Source of the DNA: Stichopus chloronotus
Taxonomy: Eukaryota; Echinodermata; Holothuroidea; Aspidochirotida; Stichopodidae
Reading direction: 5' to 3'
DNA length: 64,000 bases
NCBI GenBank assembly: GCA_021234535.1
Contig: SFZH01000008.1
Span: 20,251,358-20,315,357 of the forward strand
The first letter of the stretch is position 1, and each line of letters opens with the position of its first letter. The position numbers and the translations under genes are program-made. The notes under the pieces were generated by a model, which saw only the letters and a list, made by a program, of their open reading frames with translations, made no database searches and was not told the DNA's origin. Positions 1-11,737 of this stretch are shown piece after piece.

Positions 1-255
1 GATGGAAGGAACACTGTGGATACTTTCATTCAATTTTTTAAATTACTGTACTCATCACAAAACCCCAATAGCGTGGAAAAGTGAGACTTTACTGACTGTA
101 ACCACAGTAAACAATGAGAAACATCATTAATCATAGCAAGATAGTGATCAGGCCTACACATCCTGATGTCTGCCAATTACAGTAAAAAAGCTTTCAAATA
201 AATGAATGGAGAAGTTGAAATAAAGAAGACTTATAAGTACATGAACCAGCTTTAC

Positions 256-333
256 CTGTGCTGGTGGCTGACTGCTCTCTGCTGGAGTTGTAATAACATC
301 ATCATATAAGTCAACCTGACCAGAATTCAATTC
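256..333 (-). CDS. CPSF6: CPSF6/7-like cleavage factor I subunit, coding exon 2 (gene continues beyond the left edge)
   Basis: On the minus strand a TTTGCATAG acceptor precedes 78 nt (26 codons) and a CAG|GTAAAG donor follows. The translation begins ELNSGQVDLYDDVITT. The DLYDDVI block is the conserved second acidic segment of CPSF6/CPSF7, just before the RNA-recognition motif. The exon starts in phase 0 and fits coding exon 1 (2394-2450) exactly. The protein is the large subunit of the CFIm complex, which partners NUDT21/CPSF5 at UGUA sites and influences poly(A)-site choice. The RRM, proline-rich and RS-like regions must lie outside the window. The N-terminus resembles CPSF6 more than CPSF7, but many invertebrates have a single homologue, so the symbol is tentative. 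Confidence 0.85.
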
Positions 334-1115
334 CTATGCAAATTGAAAACACACATGAATGCTGTATGAGTATGATGATTTCTCCTCCATAAGCACATGA
401 GACTGAGGTGAATGGGAGAGTGTGAGAAACACTGCTCTCCCTTTGGCTACTAGCCCATATTGTTGATAAAGCAGCTAGGAATAATTGAGTGTTTAAATTT
501 TATATAGCAGTTTGGGAGAATTTATACACCTTTGGGACTAGGGACAATACTAGATAAATTATTCCCTGAGAAGTGTGACACTGCTACAACCATGGGTGGA
601 AAAAGTTGGGAAGTTGATAGGCTCCTTCCCTTGAAATTTGGGCATCTGGAGGGAAATTTTGGCTTTTGGAGGGAAATTTCCCATTTCTGTACATGAGAAT
701 ATAGCGAGAATTGTGGGAAATTCTACTCCCTTCCAGGGAAGTAATTTTACTCCCTTCCAAGGAAATAAACATTTTTTCCAGCCCAGGCTACAACAACTTA
801 AAAGGCTAGAAAAAGCAACAAGTTTCTGTAAAAAGGAGACATGGGGGTAAGTAAGGTAGACCAGTAAAGAGAATGAAAGTCAGAGATTTGCACCCACCGT
901 CCACATATGTTCTAAAAACTGCCATTCAAAAGAGGCCTAATTTTAGTCATAATCATTTTTCCAAAATGTAATTCAAAACCTTACAATCACTTTTTTTTTT
1001 AAAATATGACTGGGCATGAACTCTTATGCCAGAGTAAACAAAGTAAATAAGTTGCAGAGGGTCCTATTCATGCCATTTATCACTACTTGCCTAGGCCTAG
1101 ATGATAGGCAGTACT

Positions 1116-1343
1116 AATTTAGAATCAGTGACCGGAAGTGACGTATTCTTGCAAAAATCCTTGTTTTTTGCCTAATTTTACCCTAAACTCCACCCAACTC
1201 TCAATTTTAACCATGATTCGTGGTTATTTAGGTTAAAGTTAGGCCTACATAGCTTTTTACACCTTCAACGTGGTTAATTCTCATCAAATACTTAATCCTA
1301 AACATCATCAATAACCTTGACTGGTGGTCACTGATTCTAAATT
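1116..1343. repeat. MITE-like inverted-repeat element
   Basis: An 18-bp arm at 1116-1133 (AATTTAGAATCAGTGACC) is perfectly complementary to 1326-1343. The interior is about 190 bp. Related GCCTARATGATAGGC words flank both arms, so the element may be longer. It has no coding capacity. The size and structure suit a small non-autonomous DNA transposon; a clear target-site duplication was not identified. Confidence 0.5.
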
Positions 1344-1433
1344 TGAGCCTGATAGGCCTAAATGATAGGCCTACGGCTAAAGTTTGGCTAGTCGTAGGCT
1401 TCATAAAGCTCAAGGGCCTACGCTACCGGCAGT

Positions 1434-1479
1434 ACTACTACTGTACTAGCTACCACCAGTAGGCTAGTACAGTAGTAGT
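1434..1479. repeat. Long perfect hairpin in a TAG/CTA-rich tract
   Basis: The 17-bp arm ACTACTACTGTACTAGC (1434-1450) is perfectly complementary to 1463-1479, with a 12-nt spacer. The surrounding 1425-1550 is a low-complexity mixture of CTA/TAG and ACC words, so the hairpin may be a by-product of simple-repeat expansion. Confidence 0.6.
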
Positions 1480-2393
1480 AGTAGCCTGGCAGTAGGCTGG
1501 TAGTGGCTACCAGTACCACCACTGCACCAGTAGGCTAGTAGTCTAGACCTCTACTAAAGCAAAATCAGACACGTCCAAACGCAGCACCTACAGCCGCATG
1601 CGGCACCTAAAATTGTTTTGGCGGCACCTGAACGGACAGAGCATGTGCCGCTTGTGGCACTGTTTCAACTTAAACTTTTAAAGTGCACACTGTGGCACCC
1701 AATTTTTTTTGTGTACAGCGGCAATGTAGAGTGCACATAAGCACTTTCCCTATGAAGGGCAAGTTACTCATTTAACTTAAAGTAATATAATGGTACAATG
1801 TTTGCCCTGTGAAAGCAATAATACCAGAATGGCACTTGTGGAAACATTGGCAATATCTTGACGAGTATTATGGGCCTAGGTCAACAAATGAAGGACATAT
1901 GTGCCACTATATGCACGTAGGTAAACTGCATGCTGCACTACGTTGGTTCAAGACGGCACCTACGTTGTCTAAGCACTTAAGCTAGATTGACCCCCAGAAG
2001 CAGCACAGAAGTATTGAGATTCTGGACAAGTCTGAAAATGCTAACAGTAACACTGACTGGCCTTCCCAAAATCTTATTAGAAGGTCACTAGCCTAGTGCA
2101 GTACTTGGTTGCAGGGCGAAGGCTCGGTATTACTACCGAACTTCGCAGATCATTCTTCAGCCTTCAGGTGACCCGCCTAGCCTAATGTTACAATTTGACC
2201 TCAGCTTTGTGCGGTAGGTTCCTTAACATTACCCTTGCTATTGTTTATCTTATTTGCAATTGCATAGCGTTGGTACATTGAGAATCGGGCTTCGTAACTT
2301 TACTACCGCTTAATCTTGGGAAAAAAATACATTGAACAATCTTGAGCACCTCATGAGAACCTTGCTTGCCAAAATGTTGACAACCGAACTTAC

Positions 2394-2450
2394 CTGATTA
2401 AACTCTTGGTCTACATCGGCATAGAGATCTATATCCACGCCGTCCGCCAT
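2394..2450 (-). CDS. CPSF6: CPSF6/7-like cleavage factor I subunit, first coding exon
   Basis: This exon encodes 19 residues, MADGVDIDLYADVDQEFNQ, followed by a consensus CAG|GTAAGT donor. It is close to the N-terminus of vertebrate CPSF6 (the MADGVD, IYADV and EEFNQ blocks). The chosen ATG at 2450 has a good context (AACATGG). An in-frame ATG also exists at 2582 with no stop between, which would add 44 residues; I prefer 2450 because the family starts at MADG. The pairing of an acidic exon 1 ending in EFNQ with exon 2 carrying DLYDDV is diagnostic. The protein would act in the nucleus in mRNA 3'-end processing. Confidence 0.88.
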
Positions 2451-2900
2451 GTTTACAACAATTTGATGCCTTTGAACACCAGCTGGTGACCAAAAGCCCG
2501 TTGACGCTGTGCTAGGTTTTGAGATGCTATTCCAGCCTGAGTGAATATCAGGAAGCCGGCAGGCTTTGAAGTTCGATGACATGGACTATGGGGCAGATTA
2601 TGCAGTGGCGTAGCCAGCAAGGGAGGTGGGGGTGGGCGAGGGGGAAGTATTTTGGGGACGCGATGGATGATGTTGAAATGTAAATCAGAGCAAAAAAAAA
2701 GAAGAGAGGAGGGAGGGAGGGATTATAAGAAACCTTCCAAGCAGGTGTTGGTATGTAAGGCTGTTTAATGTAGGTCTGCAAACCTCAACACCCGCGAACG
2801 CTTAGAGATTTGTCTCATCTAAGCGCCAACTTAGGTCTCTCTAATTACCAGCCTTTCTTAACGTCTGATGATTGGCTCAAAAGAGCATGAAAAATCATAG
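2451..2900 (-). promoter_or_regulatory. Probable 5' UTR and promoter zone of the CPSF6-like gene
   Basis: The region immediately upstream of the CPSF6 start has no recognisable TATA box. It includes a G-rich interval (2600-2720) and an 8-bp perfect hairpin CGCTTAGA/TCTAAGCG (2799-2806 with 2818-2825). The transcription start cannot be placed from sequence alone. Confidence 0.3.
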
Positions 2901-3764
2901 TCTAAGGAAAAGAAGTATTGAGTGCTACCGGCTGTAACTTGTTACGTCGGCTTACAGACTGTAAGCACATTCAATCGGAATCCACACCATATAGAGTAAG
3001 TAGTTACGTTTGTCACGAATTGCAGTCAGAGCTGATGCATGAGTAACACGTCAAGTCCGTTGTGCTTGTAAAATGATAAGTTGAGCAGTTGGGGGAGAAG
3101 TCATGGTAGGCCTAAAATGAGGATGGGGGGGGGGGGGGGGGACTGGGAAACTGTAGAGCTTCATAAGTGTGGTAAGTTTATAACATTGAAATCTGATCCC
3201 CAGAAAACAGATTCAAAACACAATTGAAACAAGGTGTTTATGAAGGTGTGTAATCGTTGATTCGAGGGTTGATCAATATGATAGCCTATTTGCCTGTCGC
3301 TTACACACAGTATACTGCGAGTATAATTAAAATCTTGTACTAATGATGTCATGGATTCTAGAAACATTTTTTCTCTTTACCTTTTTTTTCAATCAAAACA
3401 CTGCATGAATTAAACAGACATAGATAAATCCCCCAAAGTATTTGCTTGCCAATGCCAACAAGCTACTGTATTGCTAATGTACTGTATTGCTAATGTACTG
3501 TATTGCCGTACGAAGCAATATGTTCTGTCGTACTACTAAAGTACGTCACTTCTACGCAAGTCACTTTAATTTTTTTCTTTAAGTTGGATTTTTTTTGGGG
3601 GGGGGGGGAGCATGCAACAACGTCGCTTCGTTACATGAGATAATGGTCAAACGCCTACCCCATTTTTTTTTATTTTTAAGGGTCATTATCAATCAATGAA
3701 AAAGTGGAACCTAAACTAAGGAATTTCAGGAACCCCGTCCCTTACTACTTACTATTTGCTAACT

Positions 3765-3930
3765 GTTCCAAGAATAAATGAAACAGGATGAATAATTCGT
3801 TATGATTCCTGTATCATCTCAACCAAATCTGATATGTATTACCATTTTTCATACCGTTGATTTTTATGTCATTGGGGCTAATTGAGATACTGCACTGGCA
3901 TGCGATCCTTATACTGACATGCAGCATATA
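3765..3930. repeat. Dispersed repeat, copy 1 (direct partner at about 5912-6070)
   Basis: Starting at CAAGAATAAATGAAACAGGATG, this stretch matches 5917 onward (CAAGAATAAATAAAAAAGGATG) in the same orientation. Shared words continue through ATGTGTATTACCATT-like sequence. The copies are diverged and non-coding. Confidence 0.5.
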
Positions 3931-4960
3931 TCCCGAGAAGTGCCGTTTGCGGCCATCTGGAATGATTGAAGTTAGGCTTTTCTTGTACTATCCAACCTAC
4001 CGATGGTGGCGTTCGGCTTAGATATAGTCCTGACTTTACTCAGCCCCTCCAATACTTTTTAACCTTTATTTTAGGTTCATGGGTGCAGCCTTGTTAAAAG
4101 AAAGGCAATTTTACACCAACGATTGTGCAACTAAGAAGGGCAAACATGATCAATTTTAGGCAAAATGGGAGGGAGCGGTGCCCATCCCCTTAGACCTTTC
4201 TTCATGCCATGTATGCCTAACTGTGCACTGCCTGATTTGAAATCCTGGCTTGAGCCTTGATCAGGCAACAATTAATCTTCCCCTTATACCCCTCCCCCAG
4301 GAAGGCGATCAAAAATAGAGATGATTTGTCGATTTTGCCCTCTCACAAAAACCTGGCTACGCCCTTGAGTTTATCGCGATGTTTTGGGAAAGTATTTGCC
4401 AATTGCGCTAATTGTGATAACCTTGAACGTTACGGGTGGGGGGGGGGGGGGACTAAAAACAACACTAACTCTTGAAAAATGTAATCAATCTGCATACAAT
4501 GATCAGGAACTTTGTTCCAAACTGAAACTCGAACGGCCTGATTGTCGAGGCTTGTTACATTAACAGCCAATCCTCACATGATATCATACATGTTTATGCC
4601 TTCTTGACAGGAACATATCCCAACCATTATGGTATATCTGGATATCACGTCATGTGTCATCATGAAGGACTGGTCTTCTCGAGACATGATTTTAGCACAT
4701 TATATGTATTTTGTAAGGACTAGGTGACAAGGCTACAGTGTTGAATATGCATGCCAAGTACCCTCAAAAGATGTCTTCTTAAGAATGACATATAACGAGT
4801 ACTTGCAAAATACAAGACTTGCACTAGAAGAGCCCGAGCTATAATGACCCTCGTGACAGGAAAGTTGTAGCACAGCCTGTATAACTTTCCTAATTGTCTG
4901 CTAAGAATGCCGCTTCGGAGCAGGACCGCCATCAGGATCTAGTGATTGGGGAGGGGCACA

Positions 4961-5002
<42 letters not shown>

Positions 5003-5064
5003 CCTACCTACCTACCTACTTGCCTACCTACCTACCTACCCACCCACCTATCTATCTATCTATC
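4961..5064. repeat. (TCTA)n / (CTAC)n microsatellite
   Basis: About 100 bp of uninterrupted TCTA units changes to CTAC units and back to TCTA. Confidence 0.95.
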
Positions 5065-5911
5065 GATCTGACAGAGAAAACCCTATTCTGAGCATTCTGA
5101 CTGGTCCACATTCCTGCTCTAGTATAAACTGAAATATGAAATCATTGCATGGATGAATGTGGGCTAGTTCACAGCATTAGTTTCTTAATTTTAATGTTGT
5201 CGATGTTCTCCTGTATGTGGGGAGAAATGATTTAATTTTGCATTTTTGTGACAAGGTATCAAATTCCATGAAAATATTCGGTTCCATTGATACTTTGTTC
5301 CTCTGTTTGGTTAAAATGGGGTATATTGTCACAGGTCACAATATTCGTCCATAGGTTACACCTTGCTTTTATAAAGTTTCGTAACTTTGCATGTCAATGA
5401 TGCGCTGTGTTAATTGCTAGTGCGTAAACCGAGGCATCGTACATGTAGCCTATCTTGCTCTCCGGCCAGTATTTATTCCTCATCTGCCACGAAGACTCCG
5501 TTAATATTTGTGCACAGTCTTTCAACTTCTTCCCTCCAGTTGATTGCCACATATTCAGGTCATGTAGTGAATGATCAAATTTTGTTAATTATCGTACGTA
5601 GGCTTAAACCTTAGCCTACAGGCGAATATTGATTAGGATCTCTCCTCACTGATGTGCGCATATAGATATATTGTGGTGTATATATTCATCACTTGTTTTC
5701 CCTTTGACTCATCGTAAAGTGGGTCAACCACTACTGTGAAATACAACCGTATGATATTCAGGTTCCTCTCTACGTTGTCTTTCAAAAGCCATGACACAAT
5801 CATTTTCCTATAACCTAATCAGTGGCGGAGCTGCCATGCAGTCAAACCGGGCGATCCCCCTCCCCCACCCCTTCCCCCTCCTTGGTCCACTCAAATGGAT
5901 TACCGCGCTCT

Positions 5912-6070
5912 TTTCAAGAATAAATAAAAAAGGATGCATAATTTATTATAATACTTGTATCGTGTCAAACAATTTCATGTGTATTACCATTGTCATAGAT
6001 GTATTTTTTGTTTTTATTTATTGAGAAACTTGCTAACATGAGATCCATAATTCAAGACTGGGTACATGCA
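5912..6070. repeat. Dispersed repeat, copy 2 (partner at about 3765-3930)
   Basis: This is the same family and orientation as the copy near 3770. Just before it lies AGTGGCGGAGCTGCCATGC followed by a C-rich tract, similar to AGTGGCGTAGCCAGCAAGG at about 2604. That suggests a repeat family with a recurring head and a G/C-rich tail. Confidence 0.45.
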
Positions 6071-9000
6071 GGTTAGAACAGCAGACAGGTTGAGGTTTCC
6101 GGTCACCTGTATGGGGAGCTTGAAAAGCCAACAATTTTCGGTGAGGCTCTGCTTACATATAGTTCTTCAGACACTCATCCCTCCTTCCCTCCAGCATCTT
6201 TGTCGTTCCTTTCCCATCTGCCCATCTCCCCATCATTTAGGTTGAAGAGCATCGGGTATCTCTTTCATAAAACGCCCCTGAAAAGCTATTTTTGTCCCCT
6301 CTGACCGAAACTGCTAGCTCCTGCTCTGCCGATAATTACATCCACTCGGTTGCTAACATTGAATTTAGGAAGTCAGCTCGAGGAAGGAAAGTACAGGGAA
6401 GAGACGAAAGTAAGAGAAACTATATTTAAAACAAAGTAAATGGAAAGGCACATACTGACGACCGAAGGTGGGATTATTAACATCGTGACAGGCAATCCTT
6501 GATTTGCATATTGTCATTTCTCTTTTACTGAAGAGTCAACACTTCGAACAGTTCGAAATTTACAAGTTTTGCGGTTCCATCTTCTTCCAGCCATGTTGAT
6601 ATACTCACTACCTGTTACATCTTCTCCGAAATCGTATGTAATATAAGTACTTCTTCCACGTCGTAGAAAGCAAAAAAATAGATGACGTCATTGCCCCAAG
6701 CAGCTTCCGTATCGTAGATTCACGTCTGGCTGATCCAGATATAAGAACTTCAATGGAATGTACGTCACCGGTTACCGTGGAGTTCGCTCATTATGTAACT
6801 ACTTCAAATTAGTTTCCTATTAGCTTACATTTTGAAATGCATTTCTATTTCAATTTGCATAGACTTGAACAGATACTTGAACAAAGTATGAATTGCATCG
6901 ATCCAGCGATGGTGGCCAAACGATTATAAATTTAAATCGCATAATCCAAACTCCGTACCTTCAAAATGGCACTAATTAATTCGATGGCCACATAATGAAA
7001 AGGGGGTTTATGATGGTGTCAGTGTGAGGGCACAGGGAGGAGGACCACTGTCATTTAGTGTGGTATTTAATTACCTTGCCATTTTAGTTGTTGTTCGAAG
7101 TTGAAGTTGGGGATTGAGAAAATTCTCTCCCATTCGGCTAAATGTATACTTTTTTTCTATTTTAGAAATTTCCTAAAATTTTCGGTTGTTTGGTCAGACA
7201 GGTTAGGTTATCTTGACTTTATGTGCATGGATGTGCTTCCATGACAATCAGTTCAAGCGACATTAAGCATAAAATAACAGATTCGAACGTGGTTGTCTTA
7301 TGGAAATACTGGATTAGGGGGATATTATACTCACTAAGCATGACAGATAATTATTAAGGCAATATATCGTAAATGCGAACTCAAATAAGTGCACCTAGAG
7401 AAATTAATATCGATTGTGATTATAGGCGTTACTGCAGTGCATCTTTCTCGTTTCATCTTTCATCTACAGAACTGAATAATGTGTTAATGGCATTAGCCTC
7501 AGTTTGACTTCCAGTATGGGCTTACACTATACCTCAACTTAAATTATCCTACAGGTAGTTATTTTCAGTCAAAACCTTTTGTCATTCGTAGAGCAAGTTT
7601 GTTAGTAACAAAATGTTTGAACTTGCACAATCAGATACATGGTTTCTCGATCCCCACCCAAACTTATCACAACATGTGACCAACCTACACACCCACCTCC
7701 ATCGATACAGAGTCCGACTAATAAGCGGTTTTGTCAAACTGAGTAACTCCTCTAAGTTCCTGACTGAAAGTTCTTAATTTTGGTTAAACATATTTCCTAC
7801 TAGAGTACCAACAGATAAAAGATTTATTCGTGATCATTTTCTTACATTTTCTGCTTTAGTCTGCAATGTTTTATGCATTAAGGGTCAGGGCAGGTAGATT
7901 ATTTGCAAGGGGTACATCTATCTGTCCCAATTTCCTTTCAGTGTAGGGAAGTCTTATTTATCTACAACTGGTCAAAATTAACTACAACTCCGAGAACCCT
8001 GCAGTCTTCGAGAAGGCTGCATGTAGCATTCTTGTTTCGAAGAACATTTCCTTGTTATCCAGATTGTCAATTTATGTCGACATTTTCCACTTCTTCACTC
8101 ATCTGGTATACTGTATGTGATTTTAGTGACCCTTATGTCGTATTCGGTTTACTGTATTGTCTTTTTTTCATGGAAGCAATCAGTGGTTGTTCACATTTTC
8201 TTACAAAATATATATTACGATATTATCTAATTATTAGTTGTTATAAAATTGCTGGCAACATTGAAACGGCGACGGAAACAACGCAGTCAAAGACTGCAAT
8301 AAAGAAAAGCAAATGAAGAGAAAAACAACTGATATGTATACATTTGATACATGTGGAATATCATTTTCGATACATGGAAGTCACATATTAGTAATAATAG
8401 CATTGTTCTATGGTTCAAGTATTTCTGTTAGCATTTATCCGCGAATCACGTAACAACATATATAAAAGTAAGAAATTTGATCGTCTTTTTTTTTAAACAC
8501 ATTAAAATACTACTGTACATCTTGGATTCCATACACACACCAAAACCGTTACGTTCCTGCGTATCTTTAAGTTAAATCTGTCATTATTACTGTTGAAACA
8601 ATATGAGGTACAGTACAGACAATGCAAGATACAGTACAGTACCGTCAGATAGAGAAGTTTAGTCTTGCTTCATAGTTAAAAGAAATTCGTCCATTAGGAA
8701 CATTTATACTTAATTGAGCTTAAAAGTTGATTCTCAAAAAATGGCGATATCACCGATGCAACTTAAAAGTGAGAACACAAACCCGAAGCCAGTTGAAGAG
8801 TTTCCAAAAGAAATATCATACTTAACAAATCAAATTATAGACAAAAAGGTAGTTAACTGAGGTGGTTCTGAACATACTCTGTTTTCAAACATGAGGTGCC
8901 TGGACGGCTGTGTGTTTTAAGTTTTGACAAATAAACAAAATGTGAACGTTTACGATATATGACATTTAAAACAAAATCCTAAAATTTCGTCCGAAAATAA

Positions 9001-10766
9001 AATGGTTTAACAGAAAAAGTGACGAGAACGTGTTCGAAATAACACCTTTGCACGTCACCACAAAGTTGAAAATTATTTTAAAAAGTTTCAGTTTTGTTTT
9101 GTTCGTTATAGGAGCATTTATTACAATGTTTTCATGTATAAAAACTTGCTTACTAGATTGAAATAAGCAACACACTAATGGTATCGCATTTGTACCCTAT
9201 AGCCTACGTTCCTCACCAATTTGTATGTTAGACCTATACATGGTGAGTATATCGATCCCTTCTTATATACACATAAATACGTTTAAGTGACCAAAGCAAT
9301 TTTTAGTTCATGACATTTTATCATAGAATACAGAGATAAAAGAGATAAAAAGTTGTAAATTATAGCATCACCTTAAACTTTAAACTGAAATTTATTCTCC
9401 TCCTTAGAAGAGAACGATAAAATTAGAATGTTTGCTTATTAATGGTGACAAAGATATCTCCATTAACACACTGTTGGAATATTTACAAGAATTAATAAAT
9501 GTGCATGTAAGTTGCAAATTTGTACAGCTATACAGATATGTTTTAGCCTTTTTTGTTATATCATTGTGAGACCTTGGAAATGAAATTCCAATTCTTCGCT
9601 TTTAATACAAGCTGCTTGATTTTATGATAGGCCTATTTGATTATGCATGAGAAATAGCAAAAATTGGTTTGATATGACTACCAATGTTGGGATGTTATTT
9701 AAAGTTAACACCGCGATCGGTTTGGCAGGCTATTTGACGTAATGCTATTGTCTGCCAACAAGTATACCGTGCAATGTTAAATGGCATGAAAAATTATATT
9801 TATGGGTTGCTGAATGTATAGTGTCAACTTTGAACATCGTCCACACTACCCAATGAAACTGCCAGGGAATTTCTGGGCATCACCTGCTACAGTTGACAGA
9901 AAACAGTATCAAAAAGTACAAAAAATAAAAAAAATGTTGAACGTCATACAAGAGGAATGTTGAAAGGATATGAACATTCGTACAAATATGTTTTCATATT
10001 TCCACATGCATGAAGATATGACAAGACAACACAGTTGAGTTTATCCGAAATTGCTGAGCTATTCTTCCATAATTTCTGTAACATATTGAGACTACACGTG
10101 ACGTCATATATGGTCTGGTTTTTGTGCAGAAGTAGAGACTCTCTTTTATTGAATATATAAATATCGACCGTGAATATACGTATATGATAACTTAAGGACG
10201 TGAAAAGAGGTAGAAGCCAGCAGATTTCCTTTTATTTTCCAGCCAACAGTTATAACCCTTTTGTTGATAAAATAAAAGAAATGAATGCCTCATATATATT
10301 ATCACATTATTGGTAATTTGTTTTTAAAGAATAAACACCTTTTCAGTTTTTTTTTCTAATTAACTTGGAAAATGGTCATGGCAAATTTGACTTCTAAAAA
10401 TGACATTGCCAAGCGTCAAACAGACCCGAAAACGATGGCATAAAAGCACCGGCACAATATGTTATAATTACACGAGCCATTTACATGACATAACCCTCTG
10501 AGGTACCCAACTGAACAATTAAACACGGAACGCATAGTATTGTACATTGTTATGATGACGTAAGTCAAACCAATGACTCACCGATGACAATGTTCTTCTA
10601 AAAATATTATGGGTTTACGGTTTTGAACTAATCACAGTCCAAATTATATATCCACTCCGAGCATGAAAAAAACTATATATATATTATATATTATTATTAA
10701 CATTTTGTCTTCTGTTTTTTTATGGACACCTACTTTACTTAGAGGCCTGCTTTACCATAGGAAATT

Positions 10767-11010
10767 ATGACACTTAATTTTAAACAAAATATTCTTGAGC
10801 AACAAATGACTAATTTTCTAACTGTGAGAAGCAAAGGCCACTATCCCTGTTTATTTTCAGTCATCTGTTATTCGTGTCCACGAATACTGGTTTTAAAATT
10901 ATCACTTTTTTCTGCAAAACAAACGTCTTCTTACCCTTTATTGCAAACATTTTTTTTCAAGATGTCAAATTCAGTATCTGCTTTTGATGTGAAACACTCA
11001 TGTTTGGCGA
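10767..11010. repeat. Dispersed repeat family, copy 1 (partner at about 44155-44430)
   Basis: Shared blocks in the same order include ATTCTTGAGCAACAAATGACT against ACTCTTGAGCAACAGATTACT, then CTGTGAGAA, GTGTCCACRAAT and AAACAAACGTC. A 94-codon ORF crosses this copy but its product is not recognisable and is probably accidental. Confidence 0.6.
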
Positions 11011-11510
11011 ATTTTAACCGGCAAACTGTGCAGATAACACATCTTAAATAAAAGAGGGACCATCGATATTTCTGAATTGTAACTCATTTGAATAACAACC
11101 ACATTGTATTCACGATCACAGCTGCGTGGAATGTGTGAAATTCTTTGATCAATTAGAAACAAAGAAATCCAACTTTCTGATTGTCAACCATTGCAGCTAA
11201 ATACCCCTGCTGTGATACAAGTACCCAAAATGGCTGATTTTTGGTCATCTGAGTGGGGACCTAAAAGACGGATGACAACTATCAGTTTTATTGTAGTTCT
11301 GCACATGAAATAACGCGCCCAACACTAGCCCCTGGTCCACATTTCGTACATTCTGCCGTCTGCTTGTGTGTACTAGGTCACTGCGACAATGTGAAATGAT
11401 AAGTTGCTCAGATAGTTCTGAAAAAAAGCGATGATTTAAGATAGTTTGATCCTCGGTTGTTATCCAACAAATCTGTCACAGTGACTCCGTACATAATTCT
11501 TCAACTTCTC

Positions 11511-11516
11511 TTTATT
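11511..11516 (-). promoter_or_regulatory. Candidate polyadenylation signal for the M13 peptidase gene
   Basis: AATAAA on the minus strand lies about 120 nt 3' of the stop codon. A second AATAAA at 11598-11603 is only about 35 nt beyond the stop. Which is used is unknown. Confidence 0.4.
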
Positions 11517-11637
11517 ACTTGATTGGATCCTGGCAGAGTTTGCGGAAGTTTTGATTGGCGTAGGATTACAACAGCCAAAATATGTTCAGTCCAATGTTTT
11601 ATTACAGCCGATTAAAGTGGGTCCAATCCAGGGTCTC

Positions 11638-11737
11638 TTACCACACCTTGCACTTCTTCTCTGGATTATACCTGCTACCAGCTGGGCAACTGAACGCCTC
11701 GGCAAAGTAATGCGAGTTGCTGAGAGCTCCAATAACC
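11638..11737 (-). CDS. M13 peptidase ectodomain exon 19 (C-terminus)
   Basis: The acceptor TTCGCAG is followed by 100 nt ending in TAA. It encodes [15 protein letters not shown], then a Cys-containing stretch ending NPEKKCKVW. The NPEKKC-x-VW tail is the hallmark C-terminus of M13 peptidases; the penultimate Cys forms a disulfide in known structures. The first base completes the Arg codon begun in exon 18. Confidence 0.95.

Larger units (their letters stand above)
334..2393 (-). other. First coding intron of the CPSF6-like gene
   Basis: This 2.06-kb intron is bounded by a GTAAGT donor at its high end and a TTTGCATAG acceptor at its low end. It contains an inverted-repeat element (1116-1343), a 17-bp hairpin (1434-1479), a GCGGCACCT-rich stretch (about 1570-1970), a short hairpin (2116-2146) and an ETS/CRE-like motif (1132-1145). 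The short ORFs here look like chance. Confidence 0.8.
2901..11510. other. Intergenic region without a recognisable gene
   Basis: This is AT-rich DNA with scattered short ORFs, the longest 137 codons at 7903-8316 on the plus strand, which has no family resemblance I can see. It holds poly-G runs (3125-3141, 3597-3609, 4438-4451), a 19-bp tandem repeat (3470-3505), a TCTA/CTAC microsatellite and a dispersed repeat pair (near 3770 and 5917). It separates the 5' end of the CPSF6-like gene from the 3' end of the peptidase gene. Confidence 0.55.

Noticed and set aside
4894..5091. 65-codon ORF with YLSIYLSIYLS repeats
   Set aside because: A translation of the TCTA/CTAC microsatellite.
7903..8316. 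137-codon plus-strand ORF as a gene
   Set aside because: No recognisable domain, irregular composition, no splice or promoter context; length is within chance for a window of this size and AT content.
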